Assembly (NCBI RefSeq): GCF_013368755.1
Contig: NC_049566.1
Coordinates: 2,356,001 to 2,420,000, forward strand
DNA length: 64,000 nt
From: Talaromyces rugulosus
Taxonomy: Eukaryota; Ascomycota; Eurotiomycetes; Eurotiales; Trichocomaceae
Reading direction: 5' to 3'
Shown here: piece by piece, positions 24,870-36,793 of the stretch
Numbering within the stretch: the first letter of the stretch is position 1
Layout: every line of letters begins with the position of its first letter
Position numbers and translations under genes: made by a program
Notes under the pieces: model-generated
What the model saw: the letters and a program-made list of their open reading frames with translations, nothing else
Databases searched by the model: none
Told to the model about the DNA's origin: nothing

Positions 24870-26086
24870 TCACAATTCCGACACCGCCGTGCTCGTTGCA
24901 GCAGAAGAAGAAGTATAAGTAATCCAATCCAAAACCCTCTGTCCCATTACAAAAGCCGGCACCTGCGGCTCATTATCGCGCGTCAGATGCATTTGCAAAA
25001 GTAGCAGGGACATGCTAATATAACTAGCGACGGAGAGCACAGAGAGCGAGGCTGTTGTTTCGCGTTTGATCATGGCGTGGTTTTGGGTTGCGTGGTAGAG
25101 GAATGTCAGCGTCTGTTACAGATTAGTACCGCTGTTAAAAGATTAGGGGGGAGGAGGAGGGGGAAAAGTACGGTGGTTATGGATATCCAGGCTGGCAGTA
25201 AAAGGCGAGGGTCGACCGAGGCGCCGGACAGAAAGAGGACGGACGAAGTGAGATATGCGATGAGCCCGTTGGTTGCGAGGAGACGGATGAGTACTGCTGG
25301 GGGACTGTAGTTCAGAAGCCTGTTTGAGAATCAGTATAGATACTTTTGCGTAGATGTGTGCGAGAGAGACGAACCAGCGAGACATCATGCAGTCCATGAA
25401 GAAATACGAAAGATACGCAGACGCACAGCACTATACCCTTGTTAGTATACTCTCTCTCTCTCTCTCTTTCTGTCTAATGGATAATGGGTTATACACACCC
25501 ACATAATCGCCAACGCAACCTCTGTCACGCGGAACCGTCTCTCAACATCCCAATCCGCCGCCGCACTGCCCACGATAATCGCAACCCAGCCCTCTCGCCA
25601 CATGCCTGGTCTGATGCGTAACAGCTCTGCGAGAAACGTGAATGCGCAGCGCAGTCCCCACCATAGTGCTGGAACGACGCTGAGTGCGCGGCAGACGACC
25701 AGAGGTAAATACCATTTACGGTCTACGCCGAGGATCACGGCGACGCGGGGGTGTAGTTTTGAGGGGCGGGAGGAGGTGGATGTGGAAGTGGTGGTGTCTT
25801 CTTCTGTTTCTTCTGCGGTGTCATTGTCGTTGTCGTTGTCGATGTTGTTGTTGTTTTCAGCAGAAACAGTGTCAGGTGGAGTGGTATTATTGGTTGTCAA
25901 TTTTTCAGGCACGAGTGAGGCGCGACGAGAAGTGGCTGGCGAAGGAGGGACAATTGTCGAGGTCGGAGAGGAGCTATCGTTATCATCATCGTCGTAATGG
26001 TCATGGTTATTTGCGGCGGCCACCGCCAGCCCGTTCATGGATGCCGCATACGCAAATGGCGCATTTAATCCAACGCGCTGCTTCAT
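24870..26086 (-). CDS. Eos1-like ER membrane protein (N-glycosylation/oxidative stress)
   Basis: Four exons, 25499-26086, 25375-25430, 25172-25319 and 24870-25112, encode 344 residues. The first 110 residues are low-complexity (Asp/Asn/Ser/Thr-rich). The membrane part starts at VDRKWYLPLVVCRALSVVPA and contains WWGLRCAFTFLAELL, RFRVTEVALAIMW, ASAYLSYFFMDCMMSRW and DPRLLLPAWISITTTLTFLYH, which mark the Eos1 family. Yeast Eos1 is an ER multi-pass protein needed for normal N-glycosylation and tolerance of oxidative stress; the biochemical role is not settled. ATG 26086 is the first in its frame after a stop at 26102-26104, though an upstream exon is possible. Introns are short and canonical. Confidence 0.87.
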
Positions 26087-26948
26087 GCCAACAGTCGCAG
26101 GGTTTATCGGATCTGTTAAGAACGCTGGCCGTTGATGTTGTTGTTGTGCAGACTCTCGCCGGGCGGATGACGACGGAGGAAGGCGTGTGGCATCGCGGCG
26201 GGTGGAAGCCAGACTTTGCTCCCTACGGCATTCGTTGCCGTGTATTTCTTTTTCTCGGGTTCTTGTTTCGACTATCTTTTGTGTGTATGTAGCGTGGTGG
26301 GGTGTAGTGTGCTTGTTGAATGCAGTATTCGTGGGTTGTGGACGTACGCAAGGGGATGGCGGAGAAAGTGACGGAGGTAGCGTGACGGAACTAAACCAAC
26401 TCCCATCTCTGGACCAATAATGGCAACGCGATTTCTACAATCGATAATCGATGCAATAATTTATACACCGATAGGAGGAAATTGTTATGCATTGAAGTTG
26501 ATTTTCTTTCTTTTCTCAATATTACGCTGGGCGGATCAATAATGTGATAGTCGACGCTACGCCTCCAATTTGCGGTGGAAATGGATGTATGTGTAATGGT
26601 TATCCACCTACTGTTGTATATCATAAAGCATATACATCAATGATAATACTGCAAACTAGGGCCAAAATATCTTTCGCCACAAGGTAGATCAGTACCAAAA
26701 TATACAGGCAAATATATAGGCTGAACGCATCATGCTTCGCCATTTTGGGGTAAGAAGGCGAAAATACTATAACACTAGAGTCACCCATATACATCAAGCA
26801 AACGATGAGTGTAGGACTCAATGACGTGTCTGAGGTCCACCTGGTCACGAAAAGATTCTTTGTTTTACTGCATCATGTAACATGATATATCGTGGGTTGA
26901 CAGTACTTGATCTTGATAACTGTCACTCATTCTGAGACGCTCTCTACC
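26087..26948. other. Intergenic region without a recognisable gene
   Basis: Promoter side of the Eos1-like gene and 3' side of the kinase-like gene. It is AT-rich from about 26430. Only short, unsupported frames are seen on either strand. Confidence 0.55.
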
Positions 26949-29226
26949 TCATCGTACACACGAGGTAACGACATGTTTAGGTGGCGGTAGACGGAAGCCC
27001 CGCAACTCAGACACCGCTTCGTTTATTTCCTTCACAAATCCTGGACCTGGACGTTCCTTATCGAGTGTAATTCGTTTGCGTTTGCGGTTCGGTGAAATCA
27101 GGCTCAATATCGAGCGTGGGTTGATAATTTCAGCCCTTTCAAAGTCAAAAATCACCACTTTTTTGCTTTCTGGATTGTACAACCAATTGCGCGGGGCCGG
27201 GTCTTTATGAATGACGTTTTGCTTATGAATCGCTGATAGGGACTCTTTCAACTTGGAGATTAGAATATTTTGATCTAAGTCTCTAGCTGCTACGCTAAGA
27301 GGGAGCCCGCCTGGGCTCAGTAGCATCATATGCTTGAGGTAGGCAATCCCATCGTAGCTGTATGGGTGGACTAGATCGATGCTTCCAAGGTGTAGGGGAA
27401 CGTATATCCCCTGGAGCGGTCGAAGGCTGTTGTATACAGCTGCTTCATGGCGAAGGTAGTCGCGGAACTCTGGGATTGTGCATTTCGCAGGCACGGTGTA
27501 CCCATGTGATGAGAGCGTCACTTTCAGAAGAGCACCTCGAGAGCCGTGGATACCAAGTGTCTCACAGTCTTCATTGACGGTCTCGGATAATTGACGTTGC
27601 AACCGCTTGATGGAGGATTTTACGGTCAAAACATGCTTCGTTTTTCCATGATTATGGACATTGGGGCAATCCCGGTCTAACTCCCTGTCCAATCCCTTTC
27701 GATTTACCAGGCTGCGTAGACATTTTAATGTGCAGTAGCGTCGATGATTATCCTCGTGAAATGAGCCTGGCTCAGCTTGGTCAGACTGTTGGTCGGTTGC
27801 TGGTCGTTGGCTTCTTGCGACACCCCGAGGGATACGTGGACCCCGGCTTGGTGTATTGGGGTCATCCCCGTCGTTATCAGAACTACTATTATGCGTGCTC
27901 GAAGGTCGATAACCATCCGTGTTGAATTTGGGCCTCCTGCGACGTAGTTGGATTGGAGATCGCAGGAAGGAGATGTTCGTTTTTGGCGGACGATACTCGG
28001 AAGATGGAACGTCATCAGAAGAAATATCGTTCAGAATGTCCGCAAGTACAATTTTCCACTTCGGTAAATTACCGATTGCTTGCAAACGCCAAGCCTGATT
28101 CTGGGGCCGCTTACGAAGCGCTTGAAGAGTAAAGGCGAGAGATTGACCTGCGCTAGTCAAGTGTAAGCGATTGGGGCAATCCGAGTGAGGGTCCCATCCT
28201 GTCTCATCTCCAACGTCTCCTTTTGGCACGGAAAGGTGGTAGAAAAGTGTTGAAGGGTCATCGCCAATTCGTAGATAGATATCGGCTTCGCCAGTGCTGA
28301 AGACTCCGACCTGCGTACCAGCACGTATCATGTAGTCAAAAGGCTGCGAGAGGAGTCCAATAACAGCTCGCTGGAAGCGAGATTTCAGAGGCTCCTTGGG
28401 CTTCTTCTCTATCACTTCATCCACGTCCATATCTCCTAATCCCTCGTATATATGGCCCAAAGTCACCTTGTGTGGAGATTTATACTCTTTGATATAAGCA
28501 GCGACACCACGTGTTGATTCAGAGGATTCGTTTGTAATATTATAGACGCAGAACTGGTCAGCTTGAGGCCGTTTGATTACTGGTTGGGGAATTTCAGACT
28601 CAGGCGTCTTCTCCGGGCAGCTATACGCGGTGAGCGCCGCCTCGTGGAGGGACCGCGAATTTCCATGCTCTCAAACGCTTCTTCCAGGTCTCGTTCTGGG
28701 CTCAGTGTATTGGAATGGTTTTCGAAACGGATAGACCCTCTCAGACCGAAAGTTTGTCGAAGTTCTGGATCCTTGTAGAGCTCTTCAATGATTCTCGAAA
28801 TGTGGTCTTCAACGGTCTGATGAAGAAGAAGATTCAAGTCAAGTTCCGAACCGTCAGCTGCCGGCCAACATTTTCACCCATCTCTTCCAAAGTATGCAGG
28901 GAAGTGAATAATTTATCTTCCATAAGCGAAGAATCCATCAGCAATCGCCAGACTTCCTCTTGTTCGCCGGCGAAAGAATCCCAAGCTCTAAGTTTGCGGG
29001 GGCGAAGCTTGTTGGTCGCATTTACGGGATCGCCACGCGTCGACTTTGTCTTATCCAGCTGCACTCCAAGGTTGAGAAAAAGATGCTTGTGGAGGCCATC
29101 AAGAAACGTAGGGAGGTTGGTTTTGGAGGATTGCTGTTGAGAAGCTAAAAGCTGCTGTTGAGAGGCGGAAAGCTGCTGTTCGGTTTCCGCTAGAAGGCGC
29201 TGTAGCCGTTCGATTTCAGACGACAT
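26949..29226 (-). CDS. Kinase-like (APH-type) domain protein, gene model uncertain
   Basis: From ATG 29226 an N-terminal Gln-rich coiled coil leads into a block SRIIEELYKDPELRQTFGLR, followed by FENHSNTLSPERDLEEA, and then a charged region. The C-terminal part carries CTIPEFRDYLRHEAAVYNSL, NVIHKDPAPRNWLYN and VVIFDFERAEI, which are the catalytic-loop and metal-binding motifs of a small-molecule-kinase-like fold common in large fungal families. Two changes of reading frame occur, within 28834-28885 and within 28577-28676. They can be explained either by two short introns (about 28814-28866, 53 nt, donor GTTGGC; about 28590-28636, 47 nt, donor GTATAG) or by frameshifts in a pseudogene. After the second, the frame is open to 26949. 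The substrate is unknown. Catalytic Asp residues are present, so an active product is possible if the introns are real. Confidence 0.6.
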
Positions 29227-29791
29227 TTTGACTCGGTGTCTTTGGACGCGTTGAGATACCAATTGATGATTGATGGGGGCTTTGTTTATAGCCGATCATT
29301 CAACACGTGACCGTCACGGGACGCGCCAAGCCATTTTCGTTGCAACTATATATAACATATATATATATATATTTGTTAGGGCAGGTTCGAAGACGTGATG
29401 GCGTTGCAATGCTATGAATCTCTGATGTTAATCAGGATCAACAACAAACCGGGGTACGAGTTCTCCACTACCACAATGACTTACACGTGTGGGCCTAAAG
29501 GATTCCCAACCAATAGGATTCCACTTATTAGTGCTAAAAATCTAAAATATCTTCTTTCGGTTAGTTTCAAAGCTAAAAACTTAAGATTTCTACTTTCGGT
29601 TAATTTTATTACTTTTTATATGGTCTAAATTATTTACAAATAGCGATTGCCCGTCATCCAACGACGACATGGATTGTTCAAGTCCTGTAGTCTCGCTCTT
29701 CTCTTGCTCATTCTTTTTCTCTCTTTTCCCCTCTTAAATACTTTTGATCAGAGATTGTCGTCTGAGGCTTCGTAGACTAGAGCAGTTTAAA
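29227..29791. other. Spacer containing a degenerate tandem repeat
   Basis: Between the divergent kinase-like gene and the broken SRPK-like gene. It includes a TATATA run at 29358-29372 and an imperfect tandem repeat described separately. No complete gene seen. Confidence 0.55.
29533..29610. repeat. Imperfect 39-bp tandem repeat, two copies
   Basis: GCTAAAAATCTAAAATATCT at 29533 recurs as GCTAAAAACTTAAGATTTCT at 29572, each followed by a CTTTCGGTTA segment. The period is 39 bases (13 codons), and in one plus-strand frame the two units read AKNLKYLLSVSF and AKNLRFLLSVNF. It may be a remnant of coding sequence; no gene is supported. Confidence 0.6.
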
Positions 29792-30840
29792 ATGAGGTCG
29801 GTAAATTACAGAATGGCGCGCTCATTGCTCTCAGTTGGCAAGCGACCGTTTCCAGCGCCCCCTCCAAGTCCTCTATTGCCCCAAGACAAGCCTGTCGATG
29901 AAGAGATTTGCCCAGGCTACAGTCCCAAAACATTCTACCCTGCGAAGCCCGGAGAGGTCCTGGCCAAACGATACCAGATTCTTGTCAAAGTAGGCTGGGG
30001 CAGCTCCTCCACTGTTTGGTTGGCTCGTGATATACGGGGGCATGTGACTTCTATTGATAAGATGTGTTCGTTTCTAATAGTTTATATAGATACTGATGGG
30101 AACCTGAAAGTGTCGTGGCACTGAAGATCACCAATACTGGACAGCATACGATCGATGAACATGAAATTGAAAAGCACGTCGCCGAGACAAACCCTTCCCA
30201 CCGCGGCCGTGCCCTCTTTTGAACGTACTCGGAGTGTTTTGAGATTCCTGGCGCAGAGGGCAGCCACCTCTGCTTGGCATATGAGCCTATGCGGGAATCC
30301 ATATGGCTTTTTCAAAGGCGTTTCAATAATGGGGTTATTCCACTACGACTTTTGAAAACACATATTCGTTTTCTTTTGACAGGCTTGGACTATCTCCATT
30401 CCGAATGCAAGGTGGTTCATACCGGTACGTATTCTGACTCGGCTGAAGGATTTAGGTTAATAAATTTATTTTGCAGATCTAAAGCTTGAGAATATCATGG
30501 TCTCCTTCGAAGACCCTGCCGTGTTGGGCGACTTTATGAATTCTCAATTCGACGAACCCATGCCGTACAAAATCGACAGCACCGGTCGATCTGTTTATCG
30601 CTCTCGTACCGAATTTGGCCCCATAAAAAAAAATCAAGAACATACCCAAGATAGTGGATTTTGGAATGTCGTCACATCTTGAGTGTGAGGATGATTGGGG
30701 TCTCTATCCTATTCAGCCGGACCATTATCGTGCGCCAGAAGTAATCCTAGGCTGTGGCTGGAGGATGAATACAGATATTTGGAACCTGGGTGTTCTTGTC
30801 AGTTATCTTACCCTTACTTCACCTCCGTCCATGTAACGCG
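29792..30840 (+). pseudogene. SRPK-like serine/threonine kinase, broken and truncated
   Basis: The start MRSVNYRMARSLLSVG and the kinase lobe are clear: VKVGWGSSSTVWLARD (Gly loop), ESVVALKI (ATP lysine), VVHTDLKLENIM (catalytic loop, across an intron), KIVDFGMSSH (DFG) and HYRAPEVILG (APE). Four defects are seen. A TGA at 30220-30222 sits where relatives have Arg (CGA to TGA). One extra base in the A9 run at 30625-30633 shifts the frame before DFG. The first intron has GC instead of GT. The sequence stops after NTDIWNLGVL, so kinase subdomains IX-XI are absent. It is therefore a dead relative of the kinase at 41019-42605 and not a functional gene. Confidence 0.8.
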
Positions 30841-31780
30841 TATATGCAGCCTTAATTAAGGTTGATAGCTAAATTTAAACCAGACACCGAGCCGCCTCAT
30901 CTTTGTAACCTCTTTTGACCCCCGTTGGAACGACCACTCATTGGTTTGTTTCTTTCATTTTATATGTGAAATGGGACCCCCAAACAGGCTGTTTTTAGCA
31001 AGTAGCCGGCCCCTTCGCTTACTCCGAGGCTGTGCTTTACACAGCCCCGACACCTCAATAGAAAACAACCCCTCAATGCAAAAAATCATATATATTTTCA
31101 AATATGAAGCTATAACCAACCATATAAATAAATAATTATAGTTTCAATCTGGTGTGTCTGTTCCTTGGTTATTTGACCTTGCTTTCTGAAGGTGTTAAGA
31201 CACTTCGTTCTACGATGGCTAGTATATTTTTGCTCCTTCTGGGCGGACTTCTGTATACATGTATTCAGAGGCTCTTAGCGGCAACTCTTGGCTGTGCACT
31301 GATATATTCGACGACTTTCCTATTAAAGTATCACAGCCACCGCCACTCAATGGCTACTTTGACTTCAACAGTGTTCCCGCGACCACCTATCACGGTTCTG
31401 ACAGGCTCTGTTAAACCCTTTCAAAACGGTTGAGGGGAAATCCAGGAAAGGGGGCCATTCTGTCTGCTGATTCGAGGTCTGTGCCTCATGTACCCTACTC
31501 GATGCCTAGGCCTTTTCAGAACTATTCAATGCGGTCCCGTGTAGGAGGCTTGGTGAGACTGTTGGGTGATTTTTCTGTAGTTGGTATATATTTCAATTCA
31601 ACTGTCCCGGCATGTTGAGCCTCTCCCTGCCACTTGCGTTGGATGTCCATGTTCTTTGTGCGTGAATGTTATATCCAGCCGCACACTCTACAGTAATATG
31701 CAGTCATATCCAATGAAGTTACTTCAACCCCCTCCGGTTGATTGTAAAAGCTGATTGTCTTTGGTTGACCTGGAGCACAT
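30841..31780. other. Decayed region without a supported gene
   Basis: 940 bases following the truncated kinase. Only short frames occur. A stem-loop (31024-31050) is the one clear structure. It is probably relic DNA left after deletion of the kinase 3' end. Confidence 0.5.
31024..31050. repeat. Stem-loop: 11-nt arms around a 5-nt loop
   Basis: CCGAGGCTGTG and CACAGCCCCGA flank CTTTA. The inner seven pairs are perfect (GGCTGTG/CACAGCC) and the outer ones have mismatches. It could be the end of a lost mobile element or chance; no RNA gene is claimed. Confidence 0.5.
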
Positions 31781-33983
31781 CTAATCAGCTTCATTTTCTG
31801 CCTTTGTCACTGCACATGTTCCCAGCCACACCAGCCTCATGACGAACTTGCTTAGTTCTCGAATATGAGAATTTTCGGTTTTTGTCAAGGCTTGCGTGGG
31901 CATATTACGGATTGTGTTGGCAGCTAATATAAGGAGCTCCAAGTCAATCCGCGATTGTGCATCTAGGGGATGAATCACAATGTTGAGCAAGAGTGACAGC
32001 GCAGCGGCGGTCGAATAGAATGTGACAAACCTTCAGCCACAGTTAGGAATCCATACTGCAGGGGTATCAAAAAAAATAATCGGGGGGAATACACTTACCG
32101 GAATGCATCTTCCGCAATCAAGCTGACGAGAGTTTTCAAACACCATAGTGTTGAGCGGCTAGCCACCAAAGACAGGTCGAAGCTCGAATGAACCACGCTA
32201 TGTAGATCTGGAACCTCGTCACTGCTTTTGGCCGTGCATTTCCTGACTGTTGTATGGATGACTGTCATCAGGTGATGATAGTCTAATTGTAAAGTCATAC
32301 GTCGGACCATATATGGGATGGCTTCATTGGACGTGTTTTGTAACGAGTTCTTCGAGACGAACAGCGCAGGACGGAACTCGATAGGGATCGATAGTCGCCA
32401 ATGCTCAATCTCATCGTCCAGTTGTCGGATATTCAAGAGAAGCTGGTTGTCATTATCATGCATCGTTCGAGCAGATAGAAGTTGTCTGTAGACCTTCTCT
32501 TTCAGATGGCTGAGATGAGGATCTCCGGGAAGATAGGGACTGGTATTTTGAGGACTGCCTTCCGGGGAAAAGTTCATACTTGGCAAATAGGCATAATGAT
32601 CGTAGTAGGTATTAGGCAGAGTCAGGTTACAATAGAACCCGGTGAGCAGAGGAGGGTTGCCCGTGAAAAGTGAGATGTCCTTATCGATTATGTAGCATAG
32701 CCAAAATAGCATTCGAATGTGGTGGACTTCTCGTTCTGAGTGCTCACTGTCAATTCCGGAGAGAGTCGATGTATGACACAAATGCCCCCGCAGAGCGCAG
32801 ACAATGCGACACGCAATTGATTGGAAGAAGGTCGCGCCATGCCAGTCGGTGCAACATGCGCGCTGTATCAGCTATTTTGGAACATTAGCCTGCATCTCGA
32901 GTGGTCACTATCTCACGAACTGACCAACATGACTGCTGCCTCTAGTGTTGGCAAGCTGGAATCGTCGGAAATGCAAAGTAAGAGGCAATGTGCCCTGGTA
33001 GCGCACAAATCCGCATCTATGGAGGGTAGTAGCTGCCTCGACAGGCCCAGACGAGGCACAACTGCTAACATGCTCAAAACACACGCCCTGGCTGAAATAT
33101 GCTTAGATGAGTACAGTGTCCCTTCCACAGGCTCATATGCGGCCTCCAGGGTTGTCTGAAACAAAATCTCATCCAGCACTGGGAAGACCAATCTGAATGA
33201 GGAATTGAAGAAGACGGCCGCGATTTCTCGGGTCACATGTTGATCAGGAAGTTCGTATAATGTGTGAGAGAAAGATTGCTGGAGGATCGATGCTTCAGAA
33301 TATCCCATGATAGGAATGCTAAAATCAGCCCAAGAGACCGCCTGGCCGGTTCTTTGGGAAACCCACTCGCGACCTCCTTCTGAGGAGATCGGTATGCCAT
33401 TGAAGTACCAGTTGGGTCCCCATTGACATGCAGATCTAGAGGCCCTGACAGGATCATCTCTGGCAAGCTGATCATAAGAACCACTTGGAGTTTGTGTGGA
33501 GGCAGCTGGGAAGGGCGAGCTCGTAGAATGAGAGGGGCCTTCCCTGCCACTCACCACGGTTGAAACATGACTTGTGCTGATGCTAGAACGGACTGGCGTT
33601 GTCGGTGATGCTTCTGGCTGGCCTGGCGTCTCTGGAGCCGTACCAACCCGCGACAAGGTGCCCTCAAGCTCCTGAATACGTTGGAACAGTGTCTGTACAT
33701 CGCTAGAATGCGGAAAGATGAAGCCTTAGAATCTAGTGTGTGGGATATCAGGTAGAGTTCAGACCTGTTACGCCGTCTTTTCCGTGGATTCTCCCTACGG
33801 AACGTGCATTCATAGCCTCGCTGATTGCACCTTGTACACGGGCCATCTGGGGTTGGAAGAGAGCATTGGACCTGAAGAAGTTAATAGACAACTCATAATC
33901 CCAAAAACCTGAGAAATGTGCACCTTCCTTCTGTAGCAAATGTCGCATGCCCTTTTCTGATGCAAAGGACTTGTTGGACGCAT
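31781..33983 (-). CDS. Zn2Cys6 transcription factor with fungal-specific regulatory domain
   Basis: Five exons, 33924-33983, 33765-33871, 32925-33702, 32099-32871 and 31781-32030, give 655 residues. Exons 1 and 2 build the zinc cluster: RACDICYRRKVQC followed by PDGPCTRCNQRGYEC (Cys13, 16, 23, 32, 35, 42), then a basic stretch ENPRKRRR and a short coiled coil DVQTLFQRIQELE. The middle homology domain covers about residues 190-480, with FRLVFPVLDEILF, ACCTDWHGATFFQSIACRI, HIRMLFWLCYIIDKDISL and the usual run into PSMNFSPEG. In-frame TGA upstream and no other ATG fix the start at 33983. It is divergent from the ferroportin-like gene with 321 bases between starts. The shared 19-bp motif 33 bp upstream of its ATG suggests autoregulation and control of both neighbours. 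Confidence 0.88.
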
Positions 33984-34015
33984 TGTTAGTGGTTGCTTTG
34001 GAATTGGGGAAAATA

Positions 34016-34034
34016 TTCGGAGGTTTCGGAGGCC
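34016..34034 (+). promoter_or_regulatory. Candidate regulator-binding direct repeat (copy 1)
   Basis: TTCGGAGGTTTCGGAGGCC is two head-to-tail copies of TTCGGAGG, giving CGG-N6-CGG. It ends 271 bp before the ferroportin-like start and begins 33 bp upstream of the Zn2Cys6 start. CGG direct repeats are typical targets of Zn2Cys6 dimers. An identical copy lies at 36647-36665. Confidence 0.6.
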
Positions 34035-34304
34035 GCAGAAACATCATGTGACACTGTGATCAAAGAATTTCTCCACTCCTTGCAGTCCCCGCAAAACAAG
34101 CTTCTTCATCTGCCAATAGAATCTACTTTCACGCTCGTACAGTTAGTTTCCAGCGGCATTCGGAACCTGAAGACGCCGCTGAGATTACCCTGCAGTCAAT
34201 TTTCTACCATGATGCCAGACTTAATGCCCATAGACAGGTCCCTGGACCGCCTGGCTCTGTAAGAGAGAGTTTGTGTTCTTGACACAACACTTTTTAGAAA
34301 AACC

Positions 34305-36135
34305 ATGGCCGCCCGACAAAGCGAGCAACGAACACCTGATGAACACTCACCTCTCATCGCGAACCGTGAAAATGCCGAAGCTGGAGTTTCAACTTCCTCT
34401 GGAGACAGAGAGAGCCGGCTCTCGTCAAGAATCGCCTGTCGTCTCTACACATCGCATTTCCTGTCGACATGGAACTCCCGCGTCTTCGAGTTCGGGGCTG
34501 TCCTGTACTTGGCTACAGTTTATCCCGGGACGCTACTTCCGATGTCCGTATACGCACTTGCCCGTGGCCTGGTAGCGATTCTCTTTGCATCGGTGGTGGG
34601 TTACTATATTGATGTTGGGGACCGTCTGCAGGTCGTCCGCGTTTCGGTTGGCAGGTGTCCCACTCGAATGAGACAGGCAGTCGTGTGATCTATATTGTTA
34701 ACAGGCTGATAGTGCTTCAACGACTAGTTGTGGCAGCTTCGTGTGCCATATTCTATGTGCTAGCGATTGGCATGCCCATGACACGAGTAGTGAACCTAAT
34801 TTTGCTGGCGACCCTTACATTCCTGGCTTGTGTTGAGAAGCTATGCTCTATCTTGAATATGGTATCCGTAGAGAAAGATTGGGCATGTTTACACAGGAGG
34901 CCGTCAATTCCACTACTGACAGAAAATTACAGGTTGTTGTCGTTGCAGGGACCGATCATGCGAGCCTAAGACGTATGCTCTGGAAACTCGATTCGAGGAT
35001 TGACTAAATCGAAACTAATCAAATACAGGATTGAACGCCCAAATGCGACGAGTGGACTTGGTCTGCAAGCTGCTCGGTCCTCTGTTCATCGCTCTCATTG
35101 ATGGCATATCAACGGAAACCGCTATCATTGTCAATTTTGGGATGAATATCTGTTCGATCGCTGTGGAGTACTTCTCCATCGCCAAGGTAGGGCCTCAAGT
35201 CCAACCCGTTGCCTCCAGATTCGAATGGTCTCTACTCACAAATCATTCCAGGTATATGATGAAATACCAGAGTTACAGAATGCAAAGAAAATGCCTCATA
35301 GATCTCGGCCAGAATTTGGCCAGCAGAATTTCTTCGCACGCGTCCGGAGGACTGTGTTTCGTGGCGCACGTCAAGCTCTGAACGACTTCGATTTCTATTT
35401 TCGGCACCGATGCTTCCTCCCATCCTTTGCTGGAGCCTTACTGTACTTGACTGTCTTATCTTTTGCTGGTCAAATGGTCACTTGGCTTTTGTCGGCAGGT
35501 TATGACTCGACACAAGTCGCTGTGGCAAGGACTTTGGCTGTCGGATTCGAGGTACTGGCTACGTGGGTTGCTCCCTGGCTCATGGGGAAAATAGGACCCA
35601 CGCGTGCTGGCCTCTGGCTCGTGAGTTGGCAGATAACATGCTTGACCAGTGGCCTCGCTATCTTTTGGCGCTTTGATAACCAGCCTTTTCTCTCGGCATC
35701 TGGTCTCGTCGGTGGTGTGATCTTCAGCAGACTTGGCCTGCGAGGATTTGATCTATGTGCGCAGATCTTGGTTCAAGAGGTGAGTCATTTGAGATCCTCT
35801 TGATGTGAGATGAGTAGACTTCTGACTGGACTCGCACTCTGCAGGGTATCGAAGCCGAGGCGCGGGGATCCTTCTCGTCGACCGAAGCTGCATGGCAGAA
35901 CCTATTTGAGATCTGCTCCTTCATTTCCACCGTTATCTTCTCACGCCCAGATCAGTTCAAATGGCCGGCTCTAATTAGTGTAATTTCTGTCGTCCTTACC
36001 GGTCTCCTTTACGTCATGTTCGTGCGAATCCAAAGAGGGCATCTACTCCATTTCCCAAGTTGTGTTACCCCCAAGCGCCTGCACCGTTCTAGAGAACGAG
36101 CTCTTGAGAGGATCTCTTCCTTTTCGGATTTCTGA
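34305..36135 (+). CDS. Ferroportin-family (SLC40) transporter
   Basis: Six exons, 34305-34654, 34705-34882, 34933-34972, 35029-35186, 35252-35779 and 35845-36135, encode 514 residues. YTSHFLSTWNSRVFEFG corresponds to the first-helix motif of ferroportin, and VSVEKDWVVVVAGTD plus LNAQMRRVDLVCKLLGP match the highly conserved block after helix 4 of the animal protein. The second half (LPSFAGALLYLTVLSFAGQM onward) supplies the remaining helices. The family exports Fe2+ and some other divalent metals. The residue aligned with the metal-binding Asp39 of the human protein is Ser here, so the substrate may differ. To keep the conserved block, intron 2 must use a GC donor (34883-34884). Divergent from its likely regulator; the kelch gene follows in the same direction. 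Confidence 0.85.
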
Positions 36136-36646
36136 TCGCCTCTGAAATTTTGACATGTACCCCAGAGGAGGCTGGAACGAAGAAAGAGATTGTCGCTGAA
36201 TCGAGGCTAGGGGCACGTAGAGTGGTACTAGCCATTGTACAGTCGCGGTCAATTCTGTATGTACATTGATGAGAACTCAAAATCATATTGGAAGTCGGGT
36301 CATAAGAACAAATAAAATATTCTATTTGGAGTTCTCTAGCGTTGCTAACTCGGAATGTATTGTAGATGGGTTGGGGTTACTCCGTTTGGAAGAAGCCTGA
36401 GAAGAGCAAAGGGGAAATGAACATTGAATCTGTACTTATATAAAAATTTGACTATATCCGTATTTTATTATCTTACTGCCTTTTCTCACTATTTAATTTT
36501 TTAAAATTTTTTTTGCAAGAACAAGATTTCAATGTCGGTTTGAAGTCATAATAAAAATATCAAGTAGTTATTACATAATAAGCTTCAAATGTTATAAAGA
36601 GAGATTGGTTGATAATAATAATAAAGAGTTTAAATTTATTATATTC

Positions 36647-36665
36647 TTCGGAGGTTTCGGAGGCC
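36647..36665 (+). promoter_or_regulatory. Candidate regulator-binding direct repeat (copy 2)
   Basis: Identical over all 19 bases and in the same orientation as the copy at 34016-34034. It ends 266 bp before the kelch gene start, almost the same distance as in front of the ferroportin-like gene (271 bp). Confidence 0.6.
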
Positions 36666-36778
36666 ATCTTGCAGGAGTCAAGTTTAGACTAACCCCATTT
36701 GTTCAAGGTAGGGTTACCGTACTGTATAATTTAAAGTGATTGGTTGCTTCAACATCTACTGAACCAGTGCAGCGGCGG

Positions 36779-36793
36779 TTCGGAACCTCCGAA
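36779..36793. promoter_or_regulatory. Palindromic variant of the CGG motif
   Basis: TTCGGAACCTCCGAA is an inverted repeat (TTCGGA, three-base spacer, TCCGAA) built from the same half-site as the 19-bp direct repeat. It lies 138 bp before the kelch start. Confidence 0.45.

Noticed and set aside
31208..31433. Short hydrophobic plus-strand frame
   Set aside because: Looks like a membrane segment but has no context, no homology I recognise, and lies in decayed DNA.
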